Shown here: positions 8,456 to 19,723 of the stretch, one piece after another
Layout: every line of letters starts with the position of its first letter
Numbering within the stretch: the stretch's first letter is position 1
Assembly: GCF_000185365.1 (NCBI RefSeq)
Contig: NZ_GL622241.1
Location: 731,747-795,746 of the forward strand
Direction: 5' to 3'
Length of the DNA stretch: 64,000 nt
Source: Enterococcus italicus DSM 15952
GTDB taxonomy: Bacteria; Bacillota; Bacilli; Lactobacillales; Enterococcaceae
Position numbers and translations under genes: made by a program
The notes under the pieces: model-generated
What the model was told of the DNA's origin: nothing
Database searches by the model: none
The model's input: only the letters and a program-made list of their open reading frames with translations

Positions 8456-10597
8456 TTATGGAATGGTAATTTGTTTTGCTTGATCGACTTGCTGGCTGAC
8501 AACTTGCGTATTATTTCTCGTAATCGTGATTGTTGCTTTGTTATCACCACTAACGGTAATTGCAATCGCTTGAGTATAGTCATCAGAATCTTTGGTCAAT
8601 GTCACTTCATTGACTTGACCAGTCGGATCGTCTGCCCCACTGATAGAGACTTTGATTACTTGCGTGTCCGCGCCATCTTTATCAAAAGCCGCAGTTAAAT
8701 TAACAGTGAATGTCTTTTTCTCAGGCTCTTTGCCTTTAGATAAGACAACGGCGATTGCTGTTCCTTTTTTGACTTCTTGATTCGTCTGATCATTACTTAT
8801 GACAGATCCTTCTTTGACAGTATCGCTGTATTCTTCTGTCGTCGTCATGGTCAGGCCAAGATCACTTAAAGCTTTGGTTGCTTCGGCTTTCGTTTTACCA
8901 GTTAGGTCAGGAACTGTCACTTTTTCAATCCCACTACTAACAACAAGTGTCACAGTTGTTTCTCCTGGGATGGCTTGTTGTCCACTATTTGGACTTTGAG
9001 CAATGACATCCCCTTTATCTTGATCACTGTATTGGTAGGTGATATCTGGACTGGTAATGCCGATATCCGCTAGTGATTGAACGGCTAGACTACTCGTCAT
9101 ACCGACAAGGTTAGGAACCGTCACCGGCTCTTTTCCTTTACTTACGACAAAGGCGATCTTCGCTTCACTTGGTACGACTTTGTCATCTGTTGCAGGTGTT
9201 TGCGAGATGATTTTGCCACTGTCTACCTCATCGCTATATTCTTCCGTAGATGTAATATTCGCTTCGACAAACCCGAGGGCAATGAGTGCTTTTTTCGCAT
9301 CTGCAACGGTCTGATCCGTATAATCTTGCATGTCTACGGTATCTTTCCCAGTGGATATGTATAAGGTTACCCGGCTATTTTTTTTCACTTCTGTACCTAT
9401 TTGCGGGTCAGTCCTTACAACGTTCCCTTTTTTTACTTCATCGCTAGAAACTTCTTTGGTTGTATTCCGAACATTTAAGCCTGCATTGGTCAGCTTTTCG
9501 ACAGCAGCTGTTTGGCTAAGATTACTCACATCAGGTATGGTCACTTCTTGGCGCCCACTTGCATAGACCCAATACCCACCAGCTGTTAGCACAATCAATA
9601 AGACAATCAAAGGAAGAATCCACCAACGACGCTTGGGTTTCTTTTTGGTCGGCTGCTCCTCTACGACATCTTCGGGAACACTAGGTGCTTCTGGTACGAC
9701 TTCTTCGATTGGTTCGATGGCGCGAGTTTCATCCAAAATCGGGACTGGTGACCATTTTGCTTCTTGGGCCCGATTGGCATCTAGTGACGTATACAAATCT
9801 GCTTGCATCTCTTCTGTCGTCTTGTAGCGATTGATTGGATCTTTCGCTGTCGCCTTTAACACAACATTCTCTAATGCTTGAGGGACTTGTTGACTATAAA
9901 TATGAATATCTGGCAATTCATCCTGGAAATGCTTCAGCGCAATCGTAACTGCTGATTCACCATCAAATGGTACCCGTCCGGTAATCATCTCATAAAGAAT
10001 GATTCCCATCGCATAAATATCTGATTGATTGGTCGCCATGCTTCCACGTGCTTGTTCAGGTGAAAGATAATGCACCGAGCCTAGCATCGAGTTCGTCTGG
10101 GTAATCGACGTCTCAGAGAGCGCAATGGCAATCCCAAAATCAGTGATTTTAACGACGCCTTCTTCGTTAATCAAAATATTTTGTGGCTTTAAATCACGAT
10201 GGATAATGCGATGATGATGGGCTAAGGACATCGCTGATAAAATCTGATCCATAATATCGACAACTTTGTCATAGGCAATCGGATACTGTGTTTGGATATA
10301 CCGTTTTAGATCCATTCCTTTGACGTATTCCATCACCAAATATTGTTGGCCGTCTTCTTCTCCAACATCATATACAGAGACGATATTCGGATGGACGAGC
10401 TCAGTAGCAGCCAGCGCTTCACGCTGAAAGCGGCGAATGGCTGCTTGATCATTTTGGAAGTCATAGCGTAAGACTTTGACCGCTACTTCGCGATCCAAAA
10501 TCAAGTCGCGGGCTAAAAAGACATTTGCCATCCCACCACTACCGATATTGCCAATAATTAAGTAGCGGTCATTAATTTTTTTACCGATATCAAGCAA
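8456..10597 (-). CDS. prkC: Serine/threonine protein kinase PrkC/Stk with PASTA repeats
   Basis: Membrane sensor kinase controlling cell-wall homeostasis and cephalosporin tolerance in enterococci (IreK family). Seen: glycine loop IGSGGMANV, catalytic [13 protein letters not shown], then a single membrane segment ([20 protein letters not shown]), then four PASTA repeats ([36 protein letters not shown]) and a C-terminal beta-rich Ig-like tail. I choose the TTG at 10597 because GGAGGTGA precedes it at 5-6 bases and the protein then begins MLDIGKK; this overlaps the prpC stop by eight bases. Translational coupling to the phosphatase is likely. The usual downstream rsgA-rpe genes are absent; ctsR follows instead. 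Confidence 0.95.
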   Translation of the reverse strand: MLDIGKKINDRYLIIGNIGSGGMANVFLARDLILDREVAVKVLRYDFQNDQAAIRRFQREALAATELVHPNIVSVYDVGEEDGQQYLVMEYVKGMDLKRYIQTQYPIAYDKVVDIMDQILSAMSLAHHHRIIHRDLKPQNILINEEGVVKITDFGIAIALSETSITQTNSMLGSVHYLSPEQARGSMATNQSDIYAMGIILYEMITGRVPFDGESAVTIALKHFQDELPDIHIYSQQVPQALENVVLKATAKDPINRYKTTEEMQADLYTSLDANRAQEAKWSPVPILDETRAIEPIEEVVPEAPSVPEDVVEEQPTKKKPKRRWWILPLIVLLIVLTAGGYWVYASGRQEVTIPDVSNLSQTAAVEKLTNAGLNVRNTTKEVSSDEVKKGNVVRTDPQIGTEVKKNSRVTLYISTGKDTVDMQDYTDQTVADAKKALIALGFVEANITSTEEYSDEVDSGKIISQTPATDDKVVPSEAKIAFVVSKGKEPVTVPNLVGMTSSLAVQSLADIGITSPDITYQYSDQDKGDVIAQSPNSGQQAIPGETTVTLVVSSGIEKVTVPDLTGKTKAEATKALSDLGLTMTTTEEYSDTVKEGSVISNDQTNQEVKKGTAIAVVLSKGKEPEKKTFTVNLTAAFDKDGADTQVIKVSISGADDPTGQVNEVTLTKDSDDYTQAIAITVSGDNKATITITRNNTQVVSQQVDQAKQITIP

Positions 10598-11333
10598 TGA
10601 CTTCACCTCCATAATGCAATAAGAGTGCCGTGATATTGTCTAGGCCACCGTATTCATTGGCACGGTCAATTAAGGCTTGCAACGCCGCGGGCATTGAGGG
10701 GCTTTCTTCAATAATCTGCGCCATTTCACCTTCTGTCACCATGTTTGTTAACCCATCTGAACACAACAATAAATAATCATCTTCTTGATAAAAATGGTTG
10801 GCCACATCAACCTCTAAGGTATTGGGCATGCCAATCGAGCGTGTCAGAACATTTTTACGTGGGTGGTTTACGGCCATCTCAGGTGAGATTTCTCCTGATT
10901 TGACTAGCTCATTCACTAGAGAGTGATCTTCTGTCAACTGAATCAATTGTCCTTCGCGCAACAAATAAATACGACTATCACCTACATAGGCAATAATAAA
11001 TTGATCAGCTATACTTACGACAGCTACAATCGTTGTTCCCATGCCATTTAATTCGGCCCGTGACTCACCCAATTCTTTGATGACTTGATTCTCATCTTGG
11101 ATGGTCTGAATTAACCATTTTGCAACTTCTTCACCGGTATCTACTTCTGCTTCTTGCCATTTTTTGCCAATGTCTTCGACTGTTTGCATACTTGCGACAT
11201 CTCCGGCTTGGTGTCCACCCATCCCATCTGCCAATAATGCTAAAAGATAGCCTTGACGATTGTAATAGACTTGAGCGTAATCTTGGTTCGTATGCCGCTT
11301 TTGGCCAACATCACTTAAAAAACAGACTTCCAT
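10590..11333 (-). CDS. prpC: PP2C-type protein phosphatase (Stp/PrpC)
   Basis: Manganese-dependent phosphatase that opposes the PASTA kinase encoded next to it. PP2C motifs are present: RHTNQD near the N terminus, [16 protein letters not shown], and CSDGLTN near the C terminus. The 247-residue length is typical. The start at 11333 follows GAGGTGACAAGA; an upstream ATG at 11381 lies inside rsmB. It sits 13 bases after rsmB and overlaps prkC. Confidence 0.95.
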   Translation of the reverse strand: MEVCFLSDVGQKRHTNQDYAQVYYNRQGYLLALLADGMGGHQAGDVASMQTVEDIGKKWQEAEVDTGEEVAKWLIQTIQDENQVIKELGESRAELNGMGTTIVAVVSIADQFIIAYVGDSRIYLLREGQLIQLTEDHSLVNELVKSGEISPEMAVNHPRKNVLTRSIGMPNTLEVDVANHFYQEDDYLLLCSDGLTNMVTEGEMAQIIEESPSMPAALQALIDRANEYGGLDNITALLLHYGGEVIA

Positions 11334-11346
11334 TCTTGTCACCTCG

Positions 11347-12696
11347 TTACTTCTTTTGTAAACAACTAATAAAGAATCCATCCGTATGGAATGCTTGCGG
11401 ATAAATCGTTAACATATGATCTTTGATTGCTCCACGCACACTCTCTGATACGACGGGTTCGACCAATTCAAATTCTGGATGCTTCGCTAAGAAAGCAGCC
11501 ACTACTTGCTCATTCTCTTCTTCCATGATTGTACACGTACTATAGACCATTCGTCCACCTGATTTCAAAGTGGGCGCAACACTTTCAAGGATACTTAATT
11601 GAATCTTAGGTAAATTGGTAAAATCTTGTGGTGTTTTCTGGTATTTGATATCTGGTTTGCGTCGAATTAAGCCAATACCCGAGCAAGGGGCATCGACTAA
11701 AATACGGTCGAATGTCTCCGGGGCAAATACTTCAGACACCTTGCGAGCATCTAATTGCTGCGCATGAACGACCGTTTCGACATGCAAGCGCATAGCATTT
11801 TCTTCAATCAAGGCTACTTTATGTGGATGAATATCTAAGGCACGTACTTCGCCACCCTTTTCAGCATCTAAGTAAGTCGCTATATGGGTCGTCTTGCCTC
11901 CCGGAGCAGCACAGGCATCTAAGACTTTATCTCCTGGTTCGATCGCTAGCATGGGAGCCACTAGCATAGAGCTTTCATCTTGGATTGTTAGCTGGCCGCG
12001 TGTAAATAATTCGCTACCGGCTAAAAAGCCTTTTTCTCCAACTAGACCAACTGGTGAAATCGCACTTGGCTGTGCCGTAATGCCTTCTGCAGCTAATGAG
12101 TCGAGCGCTTCTTGCATGGTGCAAACACGCGTATCGACACGCGCACTGACATGGCTTGGCTTCATCAAGGACGCGCCTAGCTCTGCTGTCGCTTCTAGGC
12201 CAATTTGTTTGACCAACGCTTGTACAAGCCACATCGGCAAACTATACGTGATGGATACACGTTCCATTGGCTCAGCAATTTGCTCCACATCTCGCACGCC
12301 GACTCGTTGCAATTGACGTAAGACACCATTTACAAATTGACCGACACCTACATTGCCGCGGTATTTGGCAATTTCTACTGCTTCATTAAAAATCGCATGA
12401 CTAGGGACTTTATCCAGAAAATGCAGCTGATAGACCGACATACGCAATAAGACCTTGACCCATCTGTCGACTTTCTTCGCCTTTTTTAAAAACGGTGCTA
12501 AGTAATAATCCAAGCGCAACTGGTTACCGATTGTCCCATAGACGAGCTCTGTCAACAAGCGTGCGTCTTTTTCATTTAATTGTGTCGTGGCAATCGCCTC
12601 TTTAATGGCTAGATTGGAATACGCTCCACCTTTATCGACTCGTTCCAATAGGGTGAAAGCGATATAACGTACGGTCTTAGTGACTGTTTTACTCAC
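11347..12696 (-). CDS. rsmB: 16S rRNA (cytosine-967-C5)-methyltransferase RsmB
   Basis: SAM-dependent methyltransferase of 16S rRNA. An N-terminal NusB-like RNA-binding domain (about 1-140) precedes the Sun/NOL1 catalytic domain with SAM motif DACAAPGGKTTH, the VDAPCSGIG motif IV cysteine and the STCTI motif VI cysteine. The start is GTG at 12696, with AGGTGAACG upstream, overlapping the fmt stop by eight bases. At 449 aa it has normal length. Part of the fmt-rsmB-prpC-prkC chain of overlapping genes. Confidence 0.95.
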   Translation of the reverse strand: MSKTVTKTVRYIAFTLLERVDKGGAYSNLAIKEAIATTQLNEKDARLLTELVYGTIGNQLRLDYYLAPFLKKAKKVDRWVKVLLRMSVYQLHFLDKVPSHAIFNEAVEIAKYRGNVGVGQFVNGVLRQLQRVGVRDVEQIAEPMERVSITYSLPMWLVQALVKQIGLEATAELGASLMKPSHVSARVDTRVCTMQEALDSLAAEGITAQPSAISPVGLVGEKGFLAGSELFTRGQLTIQDESSMLVAPMLAIEPGDKVLDACAAPGGKTTHIATYLDAEKGGEVRALDIHPHKVALIEENAMRLHVETVVHAQQLDARKVSEVFAPETFDRILVDAPCSGIGLIRRKPDIKYQKTPQDFTNLPKIQLSILESVAPTLKSGGRMVYSTCTIMEEENEQVVAAFLAKHPEFELVEPVVSESVRGAIKDHMLTIYPQAFHTDGFFISCLQKK

Positions 12697-13633
12697 CTAA
12701 TCGTTCACCTACCTGTACACTTTGGCCACTGCCATTCAAGAAGCTAGCAATTGTTTGTTCGCCTTTACCTGCTGGTTTTAAGCGTAATAGATGAAGCACC
12801 GTGCCCTCGCCACAAGCAATCGCCAAAATGGTTTTGGTTTTTTCGATAATTGTTCCCGGCGTTGCCGTTGTTTTTTTCACTTGTGGTTGCACGTCTACAA
12901 TTTTCCAGCGCGCTCCTTCGTACGTCGTAAAGGCGACTGGCCATGGACGCATGCCCCGCACTTGGCAGTCAATTTGATGGGCTGTTTTTTGCCAATCAAT
13001 CGCCTCTTGTTCGCGAGTAATATTTGGTGAAAAAGTCACTTCTTCCTCATTTTGAGGGATTGGTTGCAATGCACCAGATAATAATGTTGGCAAGGTGCGT
13101 AACAACAACTCTTTGCCCAATAAACTTAATTTATCAAACATCGTGCCGACATCATCGGTTGAGGTAATTGGTAAGCTTTCTTGTGCGTAGATTCCACCAG
13201 CATCCATCTTTTTGATCATTTCCATGATGGTGACACCCGTTTCTTGTTCACCTTCAATAATGGCATAATGAACCGGTGCACCACCGCGATATTTGGGTAG
13301 CAATGACGCATGGACGTTGATGGCGCCGTGGGTAGGAGCTTGTAGCAAGCGCTCTGGTAAAAATTGCCCATAAGCGGCCGTCACCAACAAATCAGGCGCC
13401 AGCGCAATCAGCTGCTCGAGTTCTTGTGAGCCGGAGAGTTTTTCTGGTTGCAAGACCGGAATACCTAGCTTAAGTGCGGCTTCCTTGACTGGTGTCGGTT
13501 GCACGATTTTCTTGCGGCCAACTGGTCGGTCAGGTTGGGTCACTACTGCTACTATTTCGGAACCTTGTTCACTTAATCCTTCTAAAATAGGGACTGAAAA
13601 CGCCGGTGTGCCCATAAAGATTAGTTTAGTCAT
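12689..13633 (-). CDS. fmt: Methionyl-tRNA formyltransferase
   Basis: Formylates initiator Met-tRNA using 10-formyl-tetrahydrofolate. N-terminal MTKLIFMGTPAFSVP is diagnostic, the catalytic segment with NVHASLLPKYRGGAPV is intact, and the C-terminal OB-like domain follows. The ATG at 13633 has GAGGAG seven bases upstream, so the coding region overlaps the end of def by eight bases; longer starts up to 13660 lack a site. The 314-residue length is normal. Def and Fmt act at opposite ends of the formyl-methionine cycle and are co-transcribed. Confidence 0.96.
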   Translation of the reverse strand: MTKLIFMGTPAFSVPILEGLSEQGSEIVAVVTQPDRPVGRKKIVQPTPVKEAALKLGIPVLQPEKLSGSQELEQLIALAPDLLVTAAYGQFLPERLLQAPTHGAINVHASLLPKYRGGAPVHYAIIEGEQETGVTIMEMIKKMDAGGIYAQESLPITSTDDVGTMFDKLSLLGKELLLRTLPTLLSGALQPIPQNEEEVTFSPNITREQEAIDWQKTAHQIDCQVRGMRPWPVAFTTYEGARWKIVDVQPQVKKTTATPGTIIEKTKTILAIACGEGTVLHLLRLKPAGKGEQTIASFLNGSGQSVQVGERLGE

Positions 13634-14117
13634 GTTCATGCTCCTCATAATAGTTTTCAAGTTCTTCTTCTGGAATGGCTTCTAGTACTTTATCTGTAAA
13701 CAATACCCCATTCAAATGATCAATCTCATGTTGGATGGCACGGGCTAAATACCCATAAGCCGTCACTTCCATCTCATCGCCTTCACGGTCATAATAACGC
13801 ACCGTAATTTCTTCTGCTCGTTCTACTGTACCAAAGACGTGCGGAATACTTAAGCAGCCTTCTACAAAGACACTCTTGCCTTTGCGATCAATAATTTGAG
13901 GATTAATTAAGTCAAACCGATCATTTTCATCGACCTCAACCACCGCCATCTGCAAATTTTTGCCAATCTGCGGTGCTGCTATTCCCACACCATCATGGGC
14001 CAGCATCGTCTCATACATATCATCTAATAAGTAAACTAACTCATCGGTCAGCTCTTGAATTTCTTGGTTTGGCTTTCTCAGTTGTTCATCTGGTTGAATA
14101 ATAATTGGGTATCGCAT
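13626..14117 (-). CDS. def: Peptide deformylase
   Basis: Metalloenzyme removing the formyl group from nascent proteins. All three family motifs are intact: GVGIAAPQIG, EGCLSIP (metal cysteine) and QHEIDHLNG (two metal histidines and catalytic Glu). At 163 aa it belongs to the type I-like class rather than the longer Gram-positive type 2 with insertion. It lies 14 bases after priA and overlaps fmt. Enterococci usually carry a second, longer def elsewhere; that cannot be seen here. Confidence 0.95.
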   Translation of the reverse strand: MRYPIIIQPDEQLRKPNQEIQELTDELVYLLDDMYETMLAHDGVGIAAPQIGKNLQMAVVEVDENDRFDLINPQIIDRKGKSVFVEGCLSIPHVFGTVERAEEITVRYYDREGDEMEVTAYGYLARAIQHEIDHLNGVLFTDKVLEAIPEEELENYYEEHEHD

Positions 14118-14131
14118 GGTGCGCTCCTTTT

Positions 14132-16531
14132 TTAAATAAACGAAAGTGGTTCTTTATCAATCGAAAGAAACAATCCATTTCTTTGGTCGACTTGGCTACG
14201 TTCCAATAATTCTTTCAGATAGCTAGCCAGCTGAGGCTCTCGTTTGTATTTGATGATAATTTGATAGTAGTAGCGGTTTTTGATGCGCATAATCGCATGT
14301 GGTGTAGGGCCGAGAATTTTGGCTTGTGGACTAAGCACCTGCTCGACTTCTCGAAAGACCTGGTACATCTTGCGTGCTGCTGGTTCTTCTTGTTCATGAC
14401 TGGCGACAATCTTGACTGTAAAATAATACGGCGGATAGTCACTCTGATGACGAAGATGCATCTCTTTTTGATAAAATGCTTCATAATTTTGCTGCTGCGA
14501 TAAGACAATCGCGTGATGCTCAGGGTTAAACGTCTGGATAATTACTTCTCCTGGCTTTTGCGCTCTTCCCGCACGACCACTGACTTGGGTCAATAGCTGA
14601 AACGTCCGCTCACTTGCACGAAAATCAGGTAAATTCAACGATGTATCGGCATTTAATACGCCGACTAGCGTAATATCTGGAAAGTCCAATCCTTTGGCAA
14701 TCATTTGCGTACCTAATAAAATCGAAGCTTTCTTTTCCGAAAACGCTCGTAAAATTCGCTCGTGCGCGCCTTTTTTCCGCGTCGTATCGACATCCATTCT
14801 TAAAACAGAGGCCTCGGGGAATAATTGGAGTAGCTCTTCTTGTACTTTTTGTGTACCGGTCCCGTAGTAGCGTATCTTGTCACTGCCACAGCTAGGGCAT
14901 TGATGCGGGATGCGCTCTTCATGCCCACAGTAATGGCAACGCATTGTTTTGGTATCCATATGCAAAGTTAACGAGATGTCACAGTTTGGACAAGGTAAGA
15001 CAAAGCCACAATCACGACACATAACAAACGATGAATACCCTCTACGATTTAGCATCAAGACGACTTGTTCTTCTTTCTCGAGACGGTCGTGAATCTTTTC
15101 TTGTAAGACGCGTGAGAAAGTGGTCGTATCTTTGCGTATGATTTCTTGTTTCATATCTATAATGGCGACACTTGGTAGGAGTGCGTTGGGATTGCCTCGT
15201 TGACTTAATTGTAAAAAGTGATAGACATCTTTTTGCGCACGGGCCCGTGACTCTAAAGACGGCGTAGCACTTCCTAAGATGACTGGACAGTGATGGTACT
15301 TGCTGCGCCAAAGAGCCAAATCTCGCGCATGGTAGCGCGGTGTTTCTTCTTGCTTGTAGCTAGACTCATGCTCTTCATCGACAACAATCAAGCCGATATC
15401 TTCTAATGGCGCAAACACCGCCGATCTAGCACCGACGACGACTTGGGCTTCTTTGCGTTCGATTTTGCGCCACTCGTCATACTTTTCTCCTTGCGAGAGA
15501 CCGCTATGTAAGACTGCAACAGCTTCGCCAAAACGACCTTTGAAGCGCTCGACCATTTGAGGTGTCAAGGCAATTTCGGGTACGAGCATCATCGCCGTTT
15601 TGCCTTTTTTTAAGACACTGGCGATCGCTTGCAAATACACTTCTGTTTTCCCGCTACCTGTAATGCCTTCAAGTAAAAACGTTTGACTCTGACCTTCCGC
15701 TTGCTCGCACGCTTTGAGCGCAGCTTCTTGCTCAGCATTTAATTGTAAAGGGGAAGAGGGCGCAAATGAACGATTGGCATAAGGATCACGGTAGCGCTCT
15801 TCTTCCTCTATTCGTAACCACCCCTCTTTGGCTGCCTGATTGATCACAGCACGAGAGATTCCTTCATCTAGATACTCTTGCAACTTACGCTTAGGCACTT
15901 GCGTCAAGCGCTCCAGTAGCTGCACTTTTCGGGTGGCACCTTTACGAATAGACTGGACAAATTGTTGGTAATTCTCTGCCGTAACGGTCGAATACACCAT
16001 CTTTATGGCTTGTACGCGGTTTTGTTTTTTAACCAAATACTGGATATCAAGTATGCCGGCTTGTCGTAATTTTTGGATGGCCGCGATGCCCATTTGTTGG
16101 ATGGCTTCTTCATACGGCACCACTCCTTGCGCAAAGAACTCTTGCCACTCTTTTGGCAATGCACTAGGCACAAGCACTTGGATTTGCTTGTCGTATTTAG
16201 CCTTTAGCACACTCGGTAACATGGTCTGTAGACAAGTAATTTTAAATGAAAATGTCTCTTCTTTCATATAATCAGCTAGCGCCAATAATTCTTGGTTCAA
16301 GACTGGTGTGACGTCAAGGGGTCGGATGAGTTCTTTTAATTCATGTTCTGACTCTTGTAGCTGAGTGAGCTCGACCACAAAGCCTTGGATATGTCGATTG
16401 CCATTGCCAAACGGTACTTCGACCCGCATGCCTGGCTCAATCACCGTAAGCATTTCTTCTGGAATCAAATAAGAAAACGGCTGATCGGTTTGCATTGTTG
16501 GTACATCGACAATGACTTGCGCAATATTCAT
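14132..16531 (-). CDS. priA: Primosomal replication restart helicase PriA
   Basis: 3'-5' helicase that reloads the replisome at stalled forks. Seen: N-terminal 3'BD segment, Walker A GITGSGKTEVYLQ, Walker B VVDEEHESSYKQ, and eight zinc-binding cysteines in CRDCGF, CPNC, CHYCG and CPSCGS, followed by GTGTQKV and helicase motifs to the C-terminal domain. The ATG at 16531 follows GGAGGGATAAGGAA. At 799 aa the length is normal. It begins after the rpoZ terminator, so it may have its own promoter in 16532-16619. Confidence 0.96.
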   Translation of the reverse strand: MNIAQVIVDVPTMQTDQPFSYLIPEEMLTVIEPGMRVEVPFGNGNRHIQGFVVELTQLQESEHELKELIRPLDVTPVLNQELLALADYMKEETFSFKITCLQTMLPSVLKAKYDKQIQVLVPSALPKEWQEFFAQGVVPYEEAIQQMGIAAIQKLRQAGILDIQYLVKKQNRVQAIKMVYSTVTAENYQQFVQSIRKGATRKVQLLERLTQVPKRKLQEYLDEGISRAVINQAAKEGWLRIEEEERYRDPYANRSFAPSSPLQLNAEQEAALKACEQAEGQSQTFLLEGITGSGKTEVYLQAIASVLKKGKTAMMLVPEIALTPQMVERFKGRFGEAVAVLHSGLSQGEKYDEWRKIERKEAQVVVGARSAVFAPLEDIGLIVVDEEHESSYKQEETPRYHARDLALWRSKYHHCPVILGSATPSLESRARAQKDVYHFLQLSQRGNPNALLPSVAIIDMKQEIIRKDTTTFSRVLQEKIHDRLEKEEQVVLMLNRRGYSSFVMCRDCGFVLPCPNCDISLTLHMDTKTMRCHYCGHEERIPHQCPSCGSDKIRYYGTGTQKVQEELLQLFPEASVLRMDVDTTRKKGAHERILRAFSEKKASILLGTQMIAKGLDFPDITLVGVLNADTSLNLPDFRASERTFQLLTQVSGRAGRAQKPGEVIIQTFNPEHHAIVLSQQQNYEAFYQKEMHLRHQSDYPPYYFTVKIVASHEQEEPAARKMYQVFREVEQVLSPQAKILGPTPHAIMRIKNRYYYQIIIKYKREPQLASYLKELLERSQVDQRNGLFLSIDKEPLSFI

Positions 16532-16619
16532 TTCCTTATCCCTCCTTGCTTACTCGCAGCTTTATTTTACTAGAAAATACTCAGTTTGTCTGTAACACAA
16601 CCCAAGGACACGATGCGAC

Positions 16620-16655
16620 AAAAAAAGAATGGACAGAGTATGATTGCTCACTCTG
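16620..16655 (-). terminator. Intrinsic terminator after rpoZ
   Basis: CAGAGT/ACTCTG arms (16634-16639, 16650-16655) on the minus strand, followed by a short spacer and a seven-T run (complement of 16620-16626). The stem is short, so some read-through into priA is possible. Confidence 0.6.
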
Positions 16656-16665
16656 CCCCCACCTG

Positions 16666-16971
16666 TTATAGTTTTTGTTCTTGTTTGATGCGCTTTTCTA
16701 AGTCTTTTTGCTCTAGCTCTTTTTTGGCTTTTTGTTCTTCAGCTTCTAATTTCAAGCGTGCTCGTTTAACTTCTGGATGAGGATCAACGACAACTGTCTC
16801 TGCATCAATCTCTTCTAGTGCTTGCCCGACACTTTTTACAGAATCAAATTTTTCTAAGGTCGCTTGGGCGCCAGCATCTAATTCATGCGCGCGCTTGCTC
16901 GCTAAGATAACTAATGAATACTTTGAGTTCACTTGATTTAACAGTGAATCAATGGAAGGTTTTAACATCAT
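16666..16971 (-). CDS. rpoZ: DNA-directed RNA polymerase omega subunit
   Basis: Small subunit that helps assemble RNA polymerase. The N-terminal [10 protein letters not shown] and the [18 protein letters not shown] segment are diagnostic. The protein has a charged, Lys/Glu-rich C-terminal tail (about residues 68-101) that is common in enterococcal and streptococcal omega but absent from Bacillus. Two adjacent ATGs (16971, 16968) are equally possible; GAGGAG overlapping the gmk stop provides the ribosome site. It follows gmk by four bases. Confidence 0.94.
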   Translation of the reverse strand: MMLKPSIDSLLNQVNSKYSLVILASKRAHELDAGAQATLEKFDSVKSVGQALEEIDAETVVVDPHPEVKRARLKLEAEEQKAKKELEQKDLEKRIKQEQKL

Positions 16972-16975
16972 ACTC

Positions 16976-17602
<627 letters not shown>

Positions 17603-17724
17603 TCAATAAAAAAATCTACTTAACGTCTATTGTGCACTTTTTTTGTGAAAGTTTCAAGTTTATCTTGAAAATAGCATTAAAAAGAACAATTTTTTCTTTA
17701 TTCCTGCGTTGGATCAGCCACGCC

Positions 17725-18597
17725 TTATTCGACATTTTGGACTTGCTCGCGCATCTTTTCAATAATGGTTTTTAATTGGACGACAGCATTTTTAATCACC
17801 ATCGCTGTCGATTTTGAGCCAATGGTATTGACTTCTCGGTTCATTTCTTGAATCAAAAAGTCTAGTTCACGTCCCACCGGCTCGGTCTTCTCTAGTAATT
17901 GCTCTAGCTTCACAAGATGCACCGTAAGCCGGTCCAATTCTTCATGAATGTCCCCACGCTCAATCAATACGGCAATTTCTGTCAGTAAGCGTGCTTCATC
18001 GACTTCATTCAGATAGTCGCTGATTTTTTTCCTCAAGCGCTCTTGATACTCTTGCTCATACGTCTGATAAAACCCTTTTAACTCGGCTAATGTCGCATTC
18101 AGTGCAACCTGTTGTTCTGATAAAACATTCTTTAATAGTTGTCCTTCTTGCAAGCGACTAGCTACGACTGCTTGTAAAGCCTGCTCAAAAGTCGCTAACA
18201 CATCGGGCACAAAACCAGACAATGCTTGCTCTTGCAACGTAAAAAATTGCTCCTGCACCAAAAGTGATTGGATTAATGGCTCTTTGGCAAGCACTACGCT
18301 AAAACGTATTTGACTCTCAGCTTCTACTTCATTGACAATTGCTGTAATTGTATCCCAGTCTATCCGCACTTCTTTGGCTCTTGGCACAAGATCAGTGAGC
18401 GTCACAAAGACTTCCACACGCCCTCTTGTCAGGTAGGTAGTCAGTACTTTTCTTAGCAAATGCTCTGATTCATTCAGTACTCGTGGCATGCGAAATTGCG
18501 TATCTAAAAAACGTTGATTGACTGTCTTTATTTCAATATCAATCTGCACTTGGCCCGTCTGTACTTGTGCTTTGCCAAATCCGGTCATACTTTTCAT
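17725..18597 (-). CDS. yicC: YicC/YloC-type endoribonuclease
   Basis: The family has N-terminal MKSMTGFGKAQ and C-terminal DUF1732, both present (ELDFLIQEMNREVNTIGSKS near the C terminus). E. coli YicC is an endoribonuclease acting on the sRNA RyhB; targets in Firmicutes are less clear. At 290 aa it has normal length. It lies upstream of gmk, as in many Firmicutes, but a 134-base gap with no recognisable hairpin separates them. Confidence 0.9.
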   Translation of the reverse strand: MKSMTGFGKAQVQTGQVQIDIEIKTVNQRFLDTQFRMPRVLNESEHLLRKVLTTYLTRGRVEVFVTLTDLVPRAKEVRIDWDTITAIVNEVEAESQIRFSVVLAKEPLIQSLLVQEQFFTLQEQALSGFVPDVLATFEQALQAVVASRLQEGQLLKNVLSEQQVALNATLAELKGFYQTYEQEYQERLRKKISDYLNEVDEARLLTEIAVLIERGDIHEELDRLTVHLVKLEQLLEKTEPVGRELDFLIQEMNREVNTIGSKSTAMVIKNAVVQLKTIIEKMREQVQNVE

Positions 18598-18609
18598 GAT
18601 TCACCCTCA

Positions 18610-18828
18610 TTACATAGTTGTGAGTATTTTTTTCAGTTCTGCTAATTCTTCATTGGCTAGTGTGATGCCTTTGCCCATCTTTTCATGGTTCGGGGCCCAA
18701 TCACGTAAATCAAACTTCGGCGGCCGACCATTCCAACTGACCAAATTCAATTCCTTTTGCCATCCTTTTGCGTTGGTTGACACCACGCCGATTTCTTCTA
18801 CAATTTCATAACGAAATTCATCTGCCAT
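18610..18828 (-). CDS. YdbC-like PC4-fold single-strand nucleic-acid-binding protein
   Basis: A 72-residue protein resembling lactococcal YdbC, a PC4-family single-stranded DNA-binding dimer. The pattern WQKELNLVSWNGRPPKFDLRDWAP, read in shorter pieces (KELNLVSW, PPKFDLRDW), with the GKGITLANEELAEL helix at the end, is typical. The start at 18828 has GGGAGTGAGC upstream. It lies 12 bases before yicC and 23 bases after the sortase gene in one direction, so the three may share a transcript. Confidence 0.8.
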   Translation of the reverse strand: MADEFRYEIVEEIGVVSTNAKGWQKELNLVSWNGRPPKFDLRDWAPNHEKMGKGITLANEELAELKKILTTM

Positions 18829-18851
18829 TTTGCTCACTCCCACTCATTTGA

Positions 18852-19562
18852 TTAATACGTTTTTTGCGCCATTTCAAAAGCAGCTAACATGTCTTTCGTT
18901 GCGTCAGCGATCGCAGTCGTTGCTTCTAATTCACCTTGGACGACAATGCGCGTCTCACCCGTCAACTCTCCACAAGTAATCAATGTGACAATCTTTTTAT
19001 TCGGAACGTCATCAAGGACTTCGACTTGTGTTGGTTGAATCCGAGCCTTTCGATAGACTCGATAGGTATAGATTGTTTTCAAATCCGTTAAGTAAACGAC
19101 TGCACCTGTCTCTACTTGATCCAATGAGGTGAATAATAAGTCTTGGCGATCCGTCCGATGACTAGCCAACGCATAATTCCCCTCACCCATTTGCTGTGAC
19201 GGACTAAACGTGCCCGCTCCATAGAGAAGCGCTTCATTGGAGACACCTTTAAAAATTGGTAAATCAATCGAGACACTCGGAATCGCCACGCCTCCAATGA
19301 CGGGCAAGGCTTTATTCGATAGCTGTGCCTCTAAGACCGCTTGCGTGCTGATGGGTTGGACCGCATCAAAATCAAAGGAAGCCTCTTTTTTTTCGTTCTT
19401 TTCAATGGTCGCTTGGGAAACGTTAGTCAACTCATACTGAGCAGTACGTTGCGCCATAAAAAACGAGCGAATTTGATTATTAAATACTAATGCTAAACCG
19501 ATGAGCAGTAACAAAAGCAATGCTAGATTCACCAGCCAATTTTTGATGCGCCCCAGTTTCAT
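18852..19562 (-). CDS. srtA: Class A sortase
   Basis: Membrane transpeptidase that attaches LPxTG proteins to the cell wall. One N-terminal membrane segment (about residues 9-27) and the catalytic triad His135 (ASHRTD), Cys197 (TLITC) and Arg205 (ETRIVV) are seen. The 236-residue length and lack of a neighbouring pilin operon fit the housekeeping SrtA. A sequence oddity is GELTGETR after the catalytic cysteine; the usual acidic-loop composition varies in the family. It is divergently oriented to the unknown gene at 19724. Confidence 0.92.
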   Translation of the reverse strand: MKLGRIKNWLVNLALLLLLLIGLALVFNNQIRSFFMAQRTAQYELTNVSQATIEKNEKKEASFDFDAVQPISTQAVLEAQLSNKALPVIGGVAIPSVSIDLPIFKGVSNEALLYGAGTFSPSQQMGEGNYALASHRTDRQDLLFTSLDQVETGAVVYLTDLKTIYTYRVYRKARIQPTQVEVLDDVPNKKIVTLITCGELTGETRIVVQGELEATTAIADATKDMLAAFEMAQKTY

Positions 19563-19723
19563 AATCAGTCACCTCTTGTTCATGATACCATGCTTATGAC
19601 AAAAAAGTAAGATTACAAAGATTGCTGAAACAAGTGAACTGTTGTAACCTAATTTTAACGAACAAACTGAGGATTTTGTTGTAAAATAAACTAAGGATAG
19701 TACGCAATGAAAGGGGAAGACGA

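Noticed and set aside
11894..12316. 140-codon plus-strand open frame
   Set aside because: Lies wholly antisense inside rsmB, no ribosome site, and composition follows codon structure of the opposite gene.
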